Shown here piece after piece: positions 1-6,260 of a stretch of DNA of 10,369 bases. Below the pieces are notes generated by a model. The model was not told where the DNA came from and did no database searches. It worked only from the letters and a program-made list of their open reading frames with translations. Both the position numbers and the translations under genes were made by a program. Numbering within the stretch: the first letter of the stretch is position 1; the number at the start of each line of letters is the position of its first letter. Origin of the DNA: CAMAVK01 sp964362485 (GTDB lineage: Archaea > Nanobdellota > Nanobdellia > Woesearchaeales > GW2011-AR9); the NCBI GenBank assembly GCA_964362485.1, contig CAYIEX010000061.1:1-10369 (forward strand), in the 5' to 3' direction.

Positions 1-2142
1 TCTGGACCAAGTGCCTTTGGTCGGCTAGACCCCGATCTTTCTGCTCCGGGATCAAGTATTACTTCAACCTATCTCAATAATGGGACAGCAACACTTTCCG
101 GGACATCCATGGCGACGCCCCATGTTTCCGGTGCTGCCGCTCTACTCCTACAATACAACAGCACCTTAACACCAGCAGACATTAGAGCCATGCTAATGCA
201 TACCTCCATTGATATTCGCGAGCACGTCTTTAAACAAGGGTCGGGACTTATTAATATCACAAAAGCCCTTAGCTATAATGTACGTCTTAATCTGAGTGGC
301 ACAGATCGCTGGGAATTTGTAGCAGGGCGAGGTTCATTTGTACGGCAAAATATAACTCTTCTTAATCATCACAACCAAACGCTTACATTTAATTTTAGTC
401 CGAGTAACTTTACGGATCTTGAAGGAAATTTCATCCTTGATAATTCTAGTTTCGGACTTCCGGAAAATTTTTCAATCGAAGGAAGATCACAAAAAAGTAT
501 TGAACTAAATTATACCGTTCCAACAAATACGAGTCCTTCCATTTATGGCGGCACGATTATCATTCGAACTAATAGCTCAGACCAATTGCGTCTTCCTGTT
601 ATTATTGCGGTGGCTCAGAATAGTGAAGACACAATTCAAGCGGCCGTTGATAAAGAGCGTTCTACCTGCTCCAATAGCCCCTGTGGTGATCGGATTTTAT
701 ATCTTATCAATAGCACTATAGCGAACAAAACTATCTACCTCAATTGGACTAATAGCAGTAATAATTTTCATCTCAACGTTTATAATTATAGTGGGACAGA
801 ACTTGCAAGCTCAACGAGAAGCACAAGCGAGAGTGAGAATGTAACGGTTCATAAAGAACTAATCTGGGTCCTAATTCGCACAATAGGTCTTGTGGCAGAT
901 TCAACCGACTTCTTCTATAATTTGACCATTGACATTCTTGATGAATCAACCACAATGATATTTTCCAATCCTTCTAATCATTCTTACCATTCATCTCCCT
1001 TAAACCTCTCTATTAGAGTATCAGACACCAATAATCTATCCACCTCCTATTTTAACATCACTAACAGTTCTGGGACTTCCAAAATAAACCGAAAAAATAG
1101 TAGTGTTCTGAATGAATCATTTACCTGGACTGATTATATCAATCTTAGCTGGGCAAATTTCACTGACGGCAACTATTCCCTCATTGTCTTCGCCAATGAT
1201 ACATCTAATAACAACGCAACAGTCAACATCACGTTTGTAATTGATAAGACGAATCCAGTTATCATTAATAGTACACGCTCTCCAACTGTAGTACATAATA
1301 ATGATACCCTCACTTTTACCATTAATGCCACGGATCTATACCTTAATACTTCCCGGGTCTATCTCGAGAGTAACGTCTCAATAACCTACTGGGCTAATTT
1401 CACCATGAATTTGCAATCGGACGGTCTATTTAATTACAGCTTCTTCTCTGCAAACCTAACCAACCAAAAGACGATTGCCTATCGGTTCTACGCTTTTGAT
1501 TTTGCGGGGAATATGAATATTACAACACTTGATAATTTTACAGTAGAAAATCGAGTAATCACCTCTTTTTCAATCGCGAGTCCTTCCAATAATACTATTG
1601 TTGAAATGAACAATCTTACTCAGTTTACAAGCTCTTTGGTAGATCCTGATAATGATAATATCACCTACCGCTGGACTTTTAGCGGTGAGAGTAGTCCAAT
1701 TACCAGTGCTAACTTCACAAGAACAATTAATAGCACTGGCCAAGTCAATGTAACACTTAATGTATCTGATTCGTATTCAGAAAATATAACTTTCATTTAT
1801 CTTACTCTTAACGATACACTTCCTCCCACTATTACCTCCATCAATTATAGTAGCCAGGTTCATGTGCAACGCGACGGATCAAGCCAAAAAGTTAGCGCCA
1901 CGGTCCTTGATCATTCCCAAATTACACACGTTAATCTCACGGTAAGCAGCACACTTAAAGATGCTTCTTGTAATCAAGGTAATCATTCTTGGGATTGTAA
2001 CTGGACATTAAGTGACCTCAGTGTTGGAAGCTACAGCTTCATTATCAATTCCAGTGATAATTTCACCACACAGCACCGCAATTCTTCAACGTACACCTTC
2101 ACTGTAATCTCGTGCAGTGATGGAACACAAAATGGGTATTAA
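1..2142 (+). CDS. Subtilisin-like serine protease (S8), secreted, 5' truncated by the window edge
   Basis: The frame is open from base 1. It begins in the last part of an S8 peptidase domain: a D-L-S-A-P-G stretch at residues 12-17, then the catalytic serine motif GTSMATPHVSG with Ser36 of the visible fragment. The catalytic Asp and His must lie upstream of the window. The rest (about residues 90-710) is beta-rich Ig/PKD-like sequence with repeated 'D-x-T-x-P-x-I' domain borders and a PKD-like segment near residues 520-600. It is packed with N-x-S/T sequons, as in archaeal exported glycoproteins. The reading frame ends at TAA 2140-2142, inside a cysteine-rich motif beginning C-S-D-G-T-Q-N-G. 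The same frame then continues open to 2595 and reaches a transmembrane anchor, so the intact gene probably ran 1-2595. Likely role is extracellular, cell-surface proteolysis. The family call is secure; substrate unknown. Confidence 0.9.
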   Translation, partial: SGPSAFGRLDPDLSAPGSSITSTYLNNGTATLSGTSMATPHVSGAAALLLQYNSTLTPADIRAMLMHTSIDIREHVFKQGSGLINITKALSYNVRLNLSGTDRWEFVAGRGSFVRQNITLLNHHNQTLTFNFSPSNFTDLEGNFILDNSSFGLPENFSIEGRSQKSIELNYTVPTNTSPSIYGGTIIIRTNSSDQLRLPVIIAVAQNSEDTIQAAVDKERSTCSNSPCGDRILYLINSTIANKTIYLNWTNSSNNFHLNVYNYSGTELASSTRSTSESENVTVHKELIWVLIRTIGLVADSTDFFYNLTIDILDESTTMIFSNPSNHSYHSSPLNLSIRVSDTNNLSTSYFNITNSSGTSKINRKNSSVLNESFTWTDYINLSWANFTDGNYSLIVFANDTSNNNATVNITFVIDKTNPVIINSTRSPTVVHNNDTLTFTINATDLYLNTSRVYLESNVSITYWANFTMNLQSDGLFNYSFFSANLTNQKTIAYRFYAFDFAGNMNITTLDNFTVENRVITSFSIASPSNNTIVEMNNLTQFTSSLVDPDNDNITYRWTFSGESSPITSANFTRTINSTGQVNVTLNVSDSYSENITFIYLTLNDTLPPTITSINYSSQVHVQRDGSSQKVSATVLDHSQITHVNLTVSSTLKDASCNQGNHSWDCNWTLSDLSVGSYSFIINSSDNFTTQHRNSSTYTFTVISCSDGTQNGY

Positions 2143-2205
2143 CCCGGTCCCGATTGGGGGGGTGCGTGTTGTGCTGTTACCGGGGGGGCGGGGGGCAGGT
2201 GTTCT
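2113..2205 (+). other. Degraded cysteine-rich motif containing an in-frame stop
   Basis: In the protease frame this stretch reads C-S-D-G-T-Q-N-G-Y-stop-P-G-P-D-W-G-G-A-C-C. It closely matches a motif widespread in bacterial and archaeal surface proteins, DG-x-QNGDE-T-G-x-DCGG-x-C (from memory). Against that motif the stop falls on the Glu (GAA versus TAA), Pro on the Thr (ACC versus CCC) and Trp on a Cys (TGT/TGC versus TGG). Each is one base change, and the downstream frame is kept. Confidence 0.6.
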
Positions 2206-2231
2206 GGGGGGGGGGGGGGGGGGGGGGGGGG
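2206..2231 (+). repeat. 26-nt homopolymeric G tract (poly-Gly codons)
   Basis: There is an uninterrupted run of 26 G, preceded by smaller G runs (2182-2188 and 2191-2195) and followed by GGC/GGA/GGT glycine codons. In frame it encodes a glycine linker between the cysteine-rich motif and the Ser/Pro stalk. Runs of this length are prone to polymerase slippage and to read or assembly error, so the true length is uncertain. Confidence 0.95.
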
Positions 2232-2352
2232 CGGAGGTGGTGGTGGAAGTAGTGGCGGAGCTGACAGCAGTACATCAACACCGACCGAATCAACTATCCC
2301 CGCACCTTCCGTCCCGCCCTCCTCCTCGACACCCAGTGCTGGCTCTCCACCA

Positions 2353-2595
2353 ATGTCTCCTTTAGAGAGTTCTTCCCCGCCTGATAGCTCCACAATTTCC
2401 GCGGGATCTCAAGAACAAGCGGTTCAAACTACTCAAGATACAACAGCACAGGAAAAATCATCCTCAAACTTCGCGGGTCGGGCCTTTGGACAAATTGGAA
2501 ATGTCGTTACCTCATCGCCAGTCTGGGTTGGCGCAATAATCCTCGTTCTATTAGTGTTCTTGACACTTCTGTGGTTACATTATAAAAAAATGTAA
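2353..2595 (+). CDS. C-terminal stalk and membrane anchor of the interrupted subtilase (in-frame continuation)
   Basis: This frame is the same as that of the upstream protease and is open from 2143 to 2595. The ATG at 2353 is merely the first Met and has no ribosome binding site or TATA box at a suitable distance. Read from 2143, it encodes a glycine-rich linker (poly-G tract), a Ser/Thr/Pro-rich stalk, and one hydrophobic helix (bases about 2521-2580, residues V-W-V-G-A-I-I-L onward) followed by H-Y-K-K-M. That is the expected layout of a C-terminal membrane anchor with a short basic cytoplasmic tail. It is best read as the end of the subtilase, cut off by the TAA at 2140, and not as an independent gene. 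If it is expressed separately, it would be an 80-residue membrane protein lacking a signal peptide, which is unlikely. Confidence 0.6.
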   Translation: MSPLESSSPPDSSTISAGSQEQAVQTTQDTTAQEKSSSNFAGRAFGQIGNVVTSSPVWVGAIILVLLVFLTLLWLHYKKM

Positions 2596-2625
2596 TCATC
2601 TGGTTGCAGAACAGGAAACGTAGCA

Positions 2626-2640
2626 GGAAACTTATATAAA
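2626..2640 (+). promoter_or_regulatory. BRE/TATA promoter of the GAPDH gene
   Basis: A purine-rich BRE-like GGAAA at 2626-2630 is followed directly by CTTATATAAA at 2631-2640, close to the archaeal BRE-TATA consensus. A start site about 25 nt downstream (near 2660-2663) would give a leader of roughly 15-18 nt. Confidence 0.75.
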
Positions 2641-2664
2641 CAAATTCTCCTCTCTAATCTATAC

Positions 2665-2671
2665 GGAGAGG
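2665..2671 (+). promoter_or_regulatory. Shine-Dalgarno site of the GAPDH gene
   Basis: GGAGAGG lies six nt before the ATG at 2678. It is one of only two clear Shine-Dalgarno sites in the window; most other genes here look leaderless. GAGAGG also pairs perfectly with CCTCTC at 2649-2654. Confidence 0.7.
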
Positions 2672-2677
2672 TGTTTT

Positions 2678-3688
2678 ATGGTAAACGTTGCAATAAACGG
2701 ATTTGGTCGTATCGGTCGCATGGTCTTTCGCGCTGCATTTAAAGATCCAAAAATCAATATCATCGCCATTAACGATCTCACTGACACAAAAACACTAGCC
2801 TATCTTCTCCAACATGATTCCCTACAGGGTTCATTTTCTGAACAAGTTTCTTTTGATGAACATAACCTCATTATAAGCAACAAGAAAATTCAAGTACTTG
2901 CTGAGAAAGACCCCACCAAGCTTCCTTGGAAGCGATTAAACATTGATGTTGTTGTCGAGTCTACTGGCCGCTTCACCCAACCAGAGGATACAGCACTTCA
3001 TCTTCAAGCGGGCGCCAAAAAAGTTCTCCTCTCCGCACCAAGTAAATGCGACAAAAATGTTTGTCCTATTAATACTACGACATTAGTATTTGGAGTCAAT
3101 CATCATCTTTACAATCCTAAAGTGCATACAATCATCTCGAACGCCTCCTGCACCACCAACTGTGTAGCCCCAGTTCTCAAAGTTCTGGAGGATTCAATTG
3201 GCATAAAACAATGTACCTTTACGACCATCCACGCCTATACTGCCGATCAAAATTTAGTTGATGGTCCACATAAAGATCTTCGCCGCGCAAGGGCAGCTGC
3301 AACCAACATTATTCCCACCACATCTGGCGCTGATATTGCTGTTGTGCAAGCGATTCCTTCACTTCAAAACAAAGTACGTGGTTTTGCAATACGTGTGCCT
3401 GTAGCGAGTGGGTCCGTTACTGATTTTACAATCGAAGTCAAAAAAGATACAACCTCAGAAGAGATCAACTCCCTTCTTCAAAAAGCAGCCAGTAAAGGAC
3501 TCAAAGGGATTATCCAATACTCCACCGATGAACTTGTCTCCAGCGATATAATCCACAATCCCTATTCATCGATTATTGACTCTAAACTCACAACCGTTGT
3601 CAACAAACGAACTGTTAAAATCATTGCCTGGTATGATAACGAATGGGGATATAGTTGTAGAATGGTGGATATGATCAAGTTGTTGTGA
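2678..3688 (+). CDS. gap: Glyceraldehyde-3-phosphate dehydrogenase, type I, NAD-dependent
   Basis: This cytoplasmic glycolytic enzyme reversibly oxidises and phosphorylates glyceraldehyde-3-phosphate to 1,3-bisphosphoglycerate. The 336 residues match the usual length of the bacterial/eukaryotic type I family, not the archaeal type II enzyme. Visible marks are the Rossmann motif N-G-F-G-R-I-G-R at residues 7-14, Asp33 after the second strand (typical of NAD preference), the catalytic motif S-N-A-S-C-T-T-N-C with Cys158, the partner His185 in T-I-H-A-Y-T, the phosphate-site region near 208-222, and the C-terminal W-Y-D-N-E-W-G-Y. The segment after I-P-T-T is S-G-A-D, a variant of the common T-G-A-A. 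The start is fixed by a TATA box and a Shine-Dalgarno site. The stop overlaps a possible GTG start of the next ORF. The family assignment is very secure; acquisition from bacteria is an inference. Confidence 0.97.
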   Translation: MVNVAINGFGRIGRMVFRAAFKDPKINIIAINDLTDTKTLAYLLQHDSLQGSFSEQVSFDEHNLIISNKKIQVLAEKDPTKLPWKRLNIDVVVESTGRFTQPEDTALHLQAGAKKVLLSAPSKCDKNVCPINTTTLVFGVNHHLYNPKVHTIISNASCTTNCVAPVLKVLEDSIGIKQCTFTTIHAYTADQNLVDGPHKDLRRARAAATNIIPTTSGADIAVVQAIPSLQNKVRGFAIRVPVASGSVTDFTIEVKKDTTSEEINSLLQKAASKGLKGIIQYSTDELVSSDIIHNPYSSIIDSKLTTVVNKRTVKIIAWYDNEWGYSCRMVDMIKLL

Positions 3689-3722
3689 TTTATTTACTTT
3701 TGAACGAAACTCTACAAAAAAG

Positions 3723-3730
3723 TTATATAG
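3723..3730 (+). promoter_or_regulatory. TATA box for a leaderless start at 3751
   Basis: TTATATAG is centred about 25 nt before the in-frame ATG at 3751, the same spacing seen for the other leaderless genes in this window. It favours 3751 over the GTG at 3685. Confidence 0.5.
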
Positions 3731-3750
3731 TAAAATGGCATTCTAGGCAT

Positions 3751-4065
3751 ATGGTAGTTATTGAGTCCGATGACCCCGAACGATCGCTTGAGCAAATTCT
3801 CACTACGGCTAATCAAGCAGGTGTCATGGGTCTTAAGTCATTAAGTACAAAGATTATGGGGGAGAGACAGCCCTTGCTCTTTAAACAATATTCCGGGAGA
3901 TGGGCGGCCATTCGCTATCGTTTCGGCGCCGATCCCTATGTTGAAATAGGTTCAACGCTTAATGACTTAATGGATAACGTGGTGGAGCGCTATCCCCGGA
4001 CTTGGAAATATTTTTGTTATCGAAAACTGCTTAGCTCTACAATTGCCAATCGCGAGGGGCATTAA
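3751..4065 (+). CDS. Unrecognised small protein, probably frameshifted near its end
   Basis: I do not recognise this 104-residue protein. It has mixed, soluble composition with no signal peptide or membrane segment. Notable parts are an acidic start (E-S-D-D-P-E-R), a likely amphipathic helix (S-L-E-Q-I-L-T-T-A), an aromatic/basic middle (R-W-A-A-I-R-Y-R-F-G) and W-K-Y-F-C-Y-R-K near the end. The start at 3751 is chosen because a TATA box lies about 25 nt upstream. The alternative GTG at 3685 overlaps the GAPDH stop by four bases, adds 22 residues and has no Shine-Dalgarno site. The stop at 4063-4065 comes just after a short G run (4056-4059). Adding one base there would carry the frame on through 4152-4154 with protein-like sequence, so the listed C-terminus may be artificial. 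It may be cotranscribed with GAPDH; function unknown. Confidence 0.6.
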   Translation: MVVIESDDPERSLEQILTTANQAGVMGLKSLSTKIMGERQPLLFKQYSGRWAAIRYRFGADPYVEIGSTLNDLMDNVVERYPRTWKYFCYRKLLSSTIANREGH

Positions 4066-4154
4066 ATAATACCTCAAAACCAGCATTAGAGGTTATTGTT
4101 CACGAAGGAGAGGTAGTGGTTAATTTACCAGCCATTCTTAAAAAATTCTTTTAA
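4066..4154 (+). pseudogene. Probable out-of-frame C-terminal tail of the preceding gene
   Basis: In the -1 frame relative to the preceding gene, this stretch is open and reads T-S-K-P-A-L-E-V-I-V-H-E-G-E, then V-V-V-N-L-P-A-I-L-K-K-F-F and stop (TAA 4152-4154). The composition, with alternating hydrophobics and then a basic-aromatic end, looks like real coding sequence. No start codon or promoter of its own fits. It most likely belongs to the 3751 gene after a one-base deletion near 4056-4059. Only 11 nt separate it from the convergent cyclophilin stop. Confidence 0.4.
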
Positions 4155-4165
4155 GTAATAAAAAC

Positions 4166-4672
4166 CTACGTAACCATAACCTTCGTCACGATAACATCCT
4201 GCACGGGCCGATCTTCTCGATCAACTTTCACCCGCGCAATTTTATCAACAACATCCATTCCCGATACGACCTGTCCGAATACAGGATGCTTTGAATCGAG
4301 AAACGTGTTATTTGCGATGTTAATAAAAAATTGACTTCCTCCCGTATGAGGCCCCGAATTTGCCATGGCCATTGTTCCACGCATGTTATGTAAATGGTGG
4401 TGAAACTCATCTTTAATGTGATATCCCGGGCCACCAGTACCCCACCTATTTCGTTTAGTGAGATCTTTAGAAAGTGGATCTCCACCCTGAATCATGAACC
4501 CATTGGGAGGTGCTCGCGCCGGACCAATAACGCGATGGAATCGTGTGCCCTCATAGGTTCCGCTCTGCACCAACTTGATGAAATTTGCGGTTGTGATAGG
4601 CATCTTGTCTTCAAAAAGTTCAATTGTAATTACCCCTTGGGGCGTCTCCACTATTGCTGTTCTATTCGTCAT
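4166..4672 (-). CDS. Cyclophilin-type peptidyl-prolyl cis-trans isomerase
   Basis: Cyclophilins catalyse cis-trans isomerisation of peptide bonds before proline and help protein folding. No signal peptide is visible, so this one should be cytoplasmic. The 168 residues cover a single-domain cyclophilin. Visible motifs are F-H-R-V-I at 45-49 (with the catalytic Arg47), F-M-I-Q-G-G-D-P at 59-66, G-T-M-A-M-A-N-S-G-P at 99-108 leading to G-G-S-Q-F-F-I at 111-117, and L-D-S-K-H-P-V-F-G at 125-133. A short insertion (G-P-A-R-A-P-P-N, about 50-57) separates F-H-R-V-I from F-M-I-Q-G-G, where many family members have only two or three residues. The start is supported by a GGAGG site seven nt upstream and a TATA box further out. 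It is convergent with the unknown gene on its left. Confidence 0.96.
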   Translation of the reverse strand: MTNRTAIVETPQGVITIELFEDKMPITTANFIKLVQSGTYEGTRFHRVIGPARAPPNGFMIQGGDPLSKDLTKRNRWGTGGPGYHIKDEFHHHLHNMRGTMAMANSGPHTGGSQFFINIANNTFLDSKHPVFGQVVSGMDVVDKIARVKVDREDRPVQDVIVTKVMVT

Positions 4673-4679
4673 CGTTTTT

Positions 4680-4684
4680 CCTCC
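4680..4684 (-). promoter_or_regulatory. Shine-Dalgarno site of the cyclophilin gene
   Basis: On the minus strand GGAGG sits seven nt before the ATG, a strong match to the 16S rRNA tail. It marks this gene, like GAPDH, as leadered, in contrast to the leaderless neighbours. Confidence 0.75.
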
Positions 4685-4712
4685 ACATCATATAACCCCT
4701 ATTGATATCCAA

Positions 4713-4721
4713 TAATATAAA
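4713..4721 (-). promoter_or_regulatory. TATA box of the cyclophilin gene
   Basis: Minus-strand TTTATATTA is centred about 45 nt before the start codon, placing initiation near 4692 with a leader of about 20 nt that holds the Shine-Dalgarno site. A second TATA-like stretch closer in (about 4687-4694) would place the start of transcription inside the gene and is less likely. Confidence 0.5.
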
Positions 4722-4731
4722 CATTCTCTCA

Positions 4732-4750
4732 ATGTAGGCTGCTGCTACAT
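4732..4750. repeat. Inverted repeat in the divergent promoter region
   Basis: ATGTAG (4732-4737) and CTACAT (4745-4750) are perfect 6-bp arms around a 7-nt GCTGCTG loop, between the promoters of the cyclophilin gene and the 4855 gene. It could be an operator, but arms this short also arise by chance. Confidence 0.3.
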
Positions 4751-4821
4751 AAATGTGTTAGCATACTAAAGTTAAACATCTGATTGCAAAAGATCTCTCC
4801 AAGATAAAAAGTGTACACTAA

Positions 4822-4829
4822 TTTAAAAA
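4822..4829 (+). promoter_or_regulatory. TATA box of the 4855 gene
   Basis: TTTAAAAA is centred about 29 nt before the ATG, giving a leaderless or nearly leaderless transcript. A GTGTACAC palindrome lies just upstream at 4811-4818. Confidence 0.4.
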
Positions 4830-4854
4830 GTTCTGTACTAAATGCAGTATTACG

Positions 4855-5709
4855 ATGATTGACGAAGGCTCATTCGAGAAAGGACGTCTGCAATTGGAAA
4901 TCTTCTTGAATAGAGAAATAATTTTCACCGCAGCACATCAAGAGAGGATAGTACAACAACTGTATGAGCACTATACCAAACCCCAGAGTGGTTTGGCTCA
5001 ATCAGTAAGTAAAGATAGGGTGCGTAATCTGTTGCGTAAGAAAGCTAACTTGGTTATTCTCCGAAAAGATATCCCTGAGTTAATCGGGCATGGAACACAT
5101 CAAGCGGTCATTGCTTTAGATAACGGCCTTGTTGCAAAGCTACCTCATCGAGATACAAATTGGCAGCAGGACGATGTTTTTTCTCTTTGTGGTTCCTATT
5201 GCTTTACGGATACTACACAAAAGGAACTTCTCAAGTTAGGATTGCAAGTCCCTATGATGCAATTGTATCAAATTCATCACACCTCAGATGGTATCACCAT
5301 CTCCTCAGAGGTAATTCACTACAATTGGGGTGATCAAATGCGAAAATGGCTAAATGAAGAGGAGGTGCACATAAACCAGGAACCCAATGTCTGTCTAACG
5401 ATTGATTTACGTGAGAATGGTAAATTTCGAGTGGTTGACTATAACCTGCACCTTGCAAAATCTTTGGCAAATGGTGATCAACTTATTCGAGACTATACGG
5501 CTGGTTGCGAGGTACTTCGCAATCTTGCTCGCGATGGATATTATGACCACCCTCCATCTAATACCCTTTATTTTGAGTACGAACCTCATAAAATGGACAC
5601 TGCCGAAGAGGCTATCGAAAAGGTGTTTTTGCTTCAAATTCCTGTTGATAAAAATGAGCCCGGTAAATTAGTCGTAGGGGATATCGATCACATTTATTTA
5701 TTTCGGTAG
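4855..5709 (+). CDS. Unrecognised protein with weak protein-kinase-like motifs
   Basis: I do not recognise this 284-residue soluble protein as a named family. Residues 1-70 are charged and probably helical. From about 74 there is a pattern resembling a kinase-like N-lobe: a Gly-rich turn I-G-H-G-T-H-Q-A-V (77-85), then V-A-K with Lys95. Later, D-H-P-P-S-N (231-236) fits D-x4-N of a kinase catalytic loop, and V-G-D-I-D (274-278) near the C-terminus could supply the metal-binding Asp of the DFG-type motif. The order and spacing fit an aminoglycoside-phosphotransferase or kinase-like fold that ends soon after the activation motif, with a truncated C-lobe. This is an inference from short motifs only. 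There is no signal peptide or membrane segment. The ATG is supported by a TATA box upstream. It is flanked by unrelated genes on the opposite strand. Confidence 0.8.
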   Translation: MIDEGSFEKGRLQLEIFLNREIIFTAAHQERIVQQLYEHYTKPQSGLAQSVSKDRVRNLLRKKANLVILRKDIPELIGHGTHQAVIALDNGLVAKLPHRDTNWQQDDVFSLCGSYCFTDTTQKELLKLGLQVPMMQLYQIHHTSDGITISSEVIHYNWGDQMRKWLNEEEVHINQEPNVCLTIDLRENGKFRVVDYNLHLAKSLANGDQLIRDYTAGCEVLRNLARDGYYDHPPSNTLYFEYEPHKMDTAEEAIEKVFLLQIPVDKNEPGKLVVGDIDHIYLFR

Positions 5710-5747
5710 ATCAGACACGAAGTAGATTTATAATCCTTACAATGAAA

Positions 5748-6230
5748 TCACGAACTATACGGGTCGTAACACAGTTCCTCTAATTTCCTGCGTACAAATG
5801 GTTCCACTGCGCACTCATCAGTAACTGTTGCAGACCTGAATGGTATTTTTGAACTAAAATCACATTGTTCACCCGCAAATGAATAGTGTGGCAGTCGTAC
5901 AAAATAAATCTGTCCAGAACCAATAGAAAGTGTTTTCTCCATTGGCGCTATCCCGCACTTCTGGTCATAATCTTCTACTGGTGTCGCAGTTGCCAACTGG
6001 ATCTGAGTAGTCGTACGAGTTAAAAATTGTATCACTGATGTCAACCCCTCATTGACAAACCGCTTACCCTCAAATTCCATTATTAGCGAAACCGCAGCTG
6101 GACCGCTGCAATCAGGTTTCATCAGCACAATGCAACTGAGTGTAGGATTACGTTCTTTATAGCCGTTTTGAGCAAAAGCCTGACTAGACATAGCAATTCC
6201 AGCAGCGTATAAAAATGGTTTATAATTCAT
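5748..6230 (-). CDS. Small exported protein with six cysteines, function unknown
   Basis: No family is recognised. The chosen ATG at 6230 gives 160 residues with a classical Sec signal peptide: M-N-Y-K-P, a hydrophobic core (F-L-Y-A-A-G-I-A-M) and A-F-A before Gln21, a type I signal peptidase site. The mature part of about 140 residues has six cysteines (33, 41, 92, 123, 140, 154), enough for three disulfides, and no further membrane segment, so it is probably released or cell-surface associated. An upstream in-frame ATG (6284) adds 18 residues in front of the signal peptide and is rejected: the TATA box at 6252-6260 lies between the two starts and is 26 nt from 6230, as expected for a leaderless transcript. 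It is convergent with the 4855 gene and divergent from the toxin-antitoxin pair. Confidence 0.75.
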   Translation of the reverse strand: MNYKPFLYAAGIAMSSQAFAQNGYKERNPTLSCIVLMKPDCSGPAAVSLIMEFEGKRFVNEGLTSVIQFLTRTTTQIQLATATPVEDYDQKCGIAPMEKTLSIGSGQIYFVRLPHYSFAGEQCDFSSKIPFRSATVTDECAVEPFVRRKLEELCYDPYSS

Positions 6231-6251
6231 CTTTTGACAATTGCATTGATG

Positions 6252-6260
6252 GTTTAAAAA
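6252..6260 (-). promoter_or_regulatory. TATA box of the exported-protein gene
   Basis: Minus-strand TTTTTAAAC is centred 26 nt upstream of the ATG at 6230, matching a leaderless archaeal promoter. It excludes the longer start at 6284. Confidence 0.55.

Noticed and set aside
2117..2365. Plus-strand ORF across the poly-G in another frame
   Set aside because: Protein is Gly/Val/Arg-biased then Pro/His-rich nonsense; the protease frame across the same bases gives a sensible linker and stalk.
2139..2393. Minus-strand ORF with a long proline run
   Set aside because: It is the antisense of the glycine linker and Ser/Pro stalk; the proline run is just the complement of the G tract, with no promoter.
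3685..3750. GTG start overlapping the GAPDH stop for the following gene
   Set aside because: It is possible by translational coupling, but has no Shine-Dalgarno site, while a TATA box fits the ATG at 3751. Kept only as an alternative.
4394..4705. Plus-strand ORF opposite the cyclophilin gene
   Set aside because: It is antisense to a strongly conserved gene and has no domain signal.
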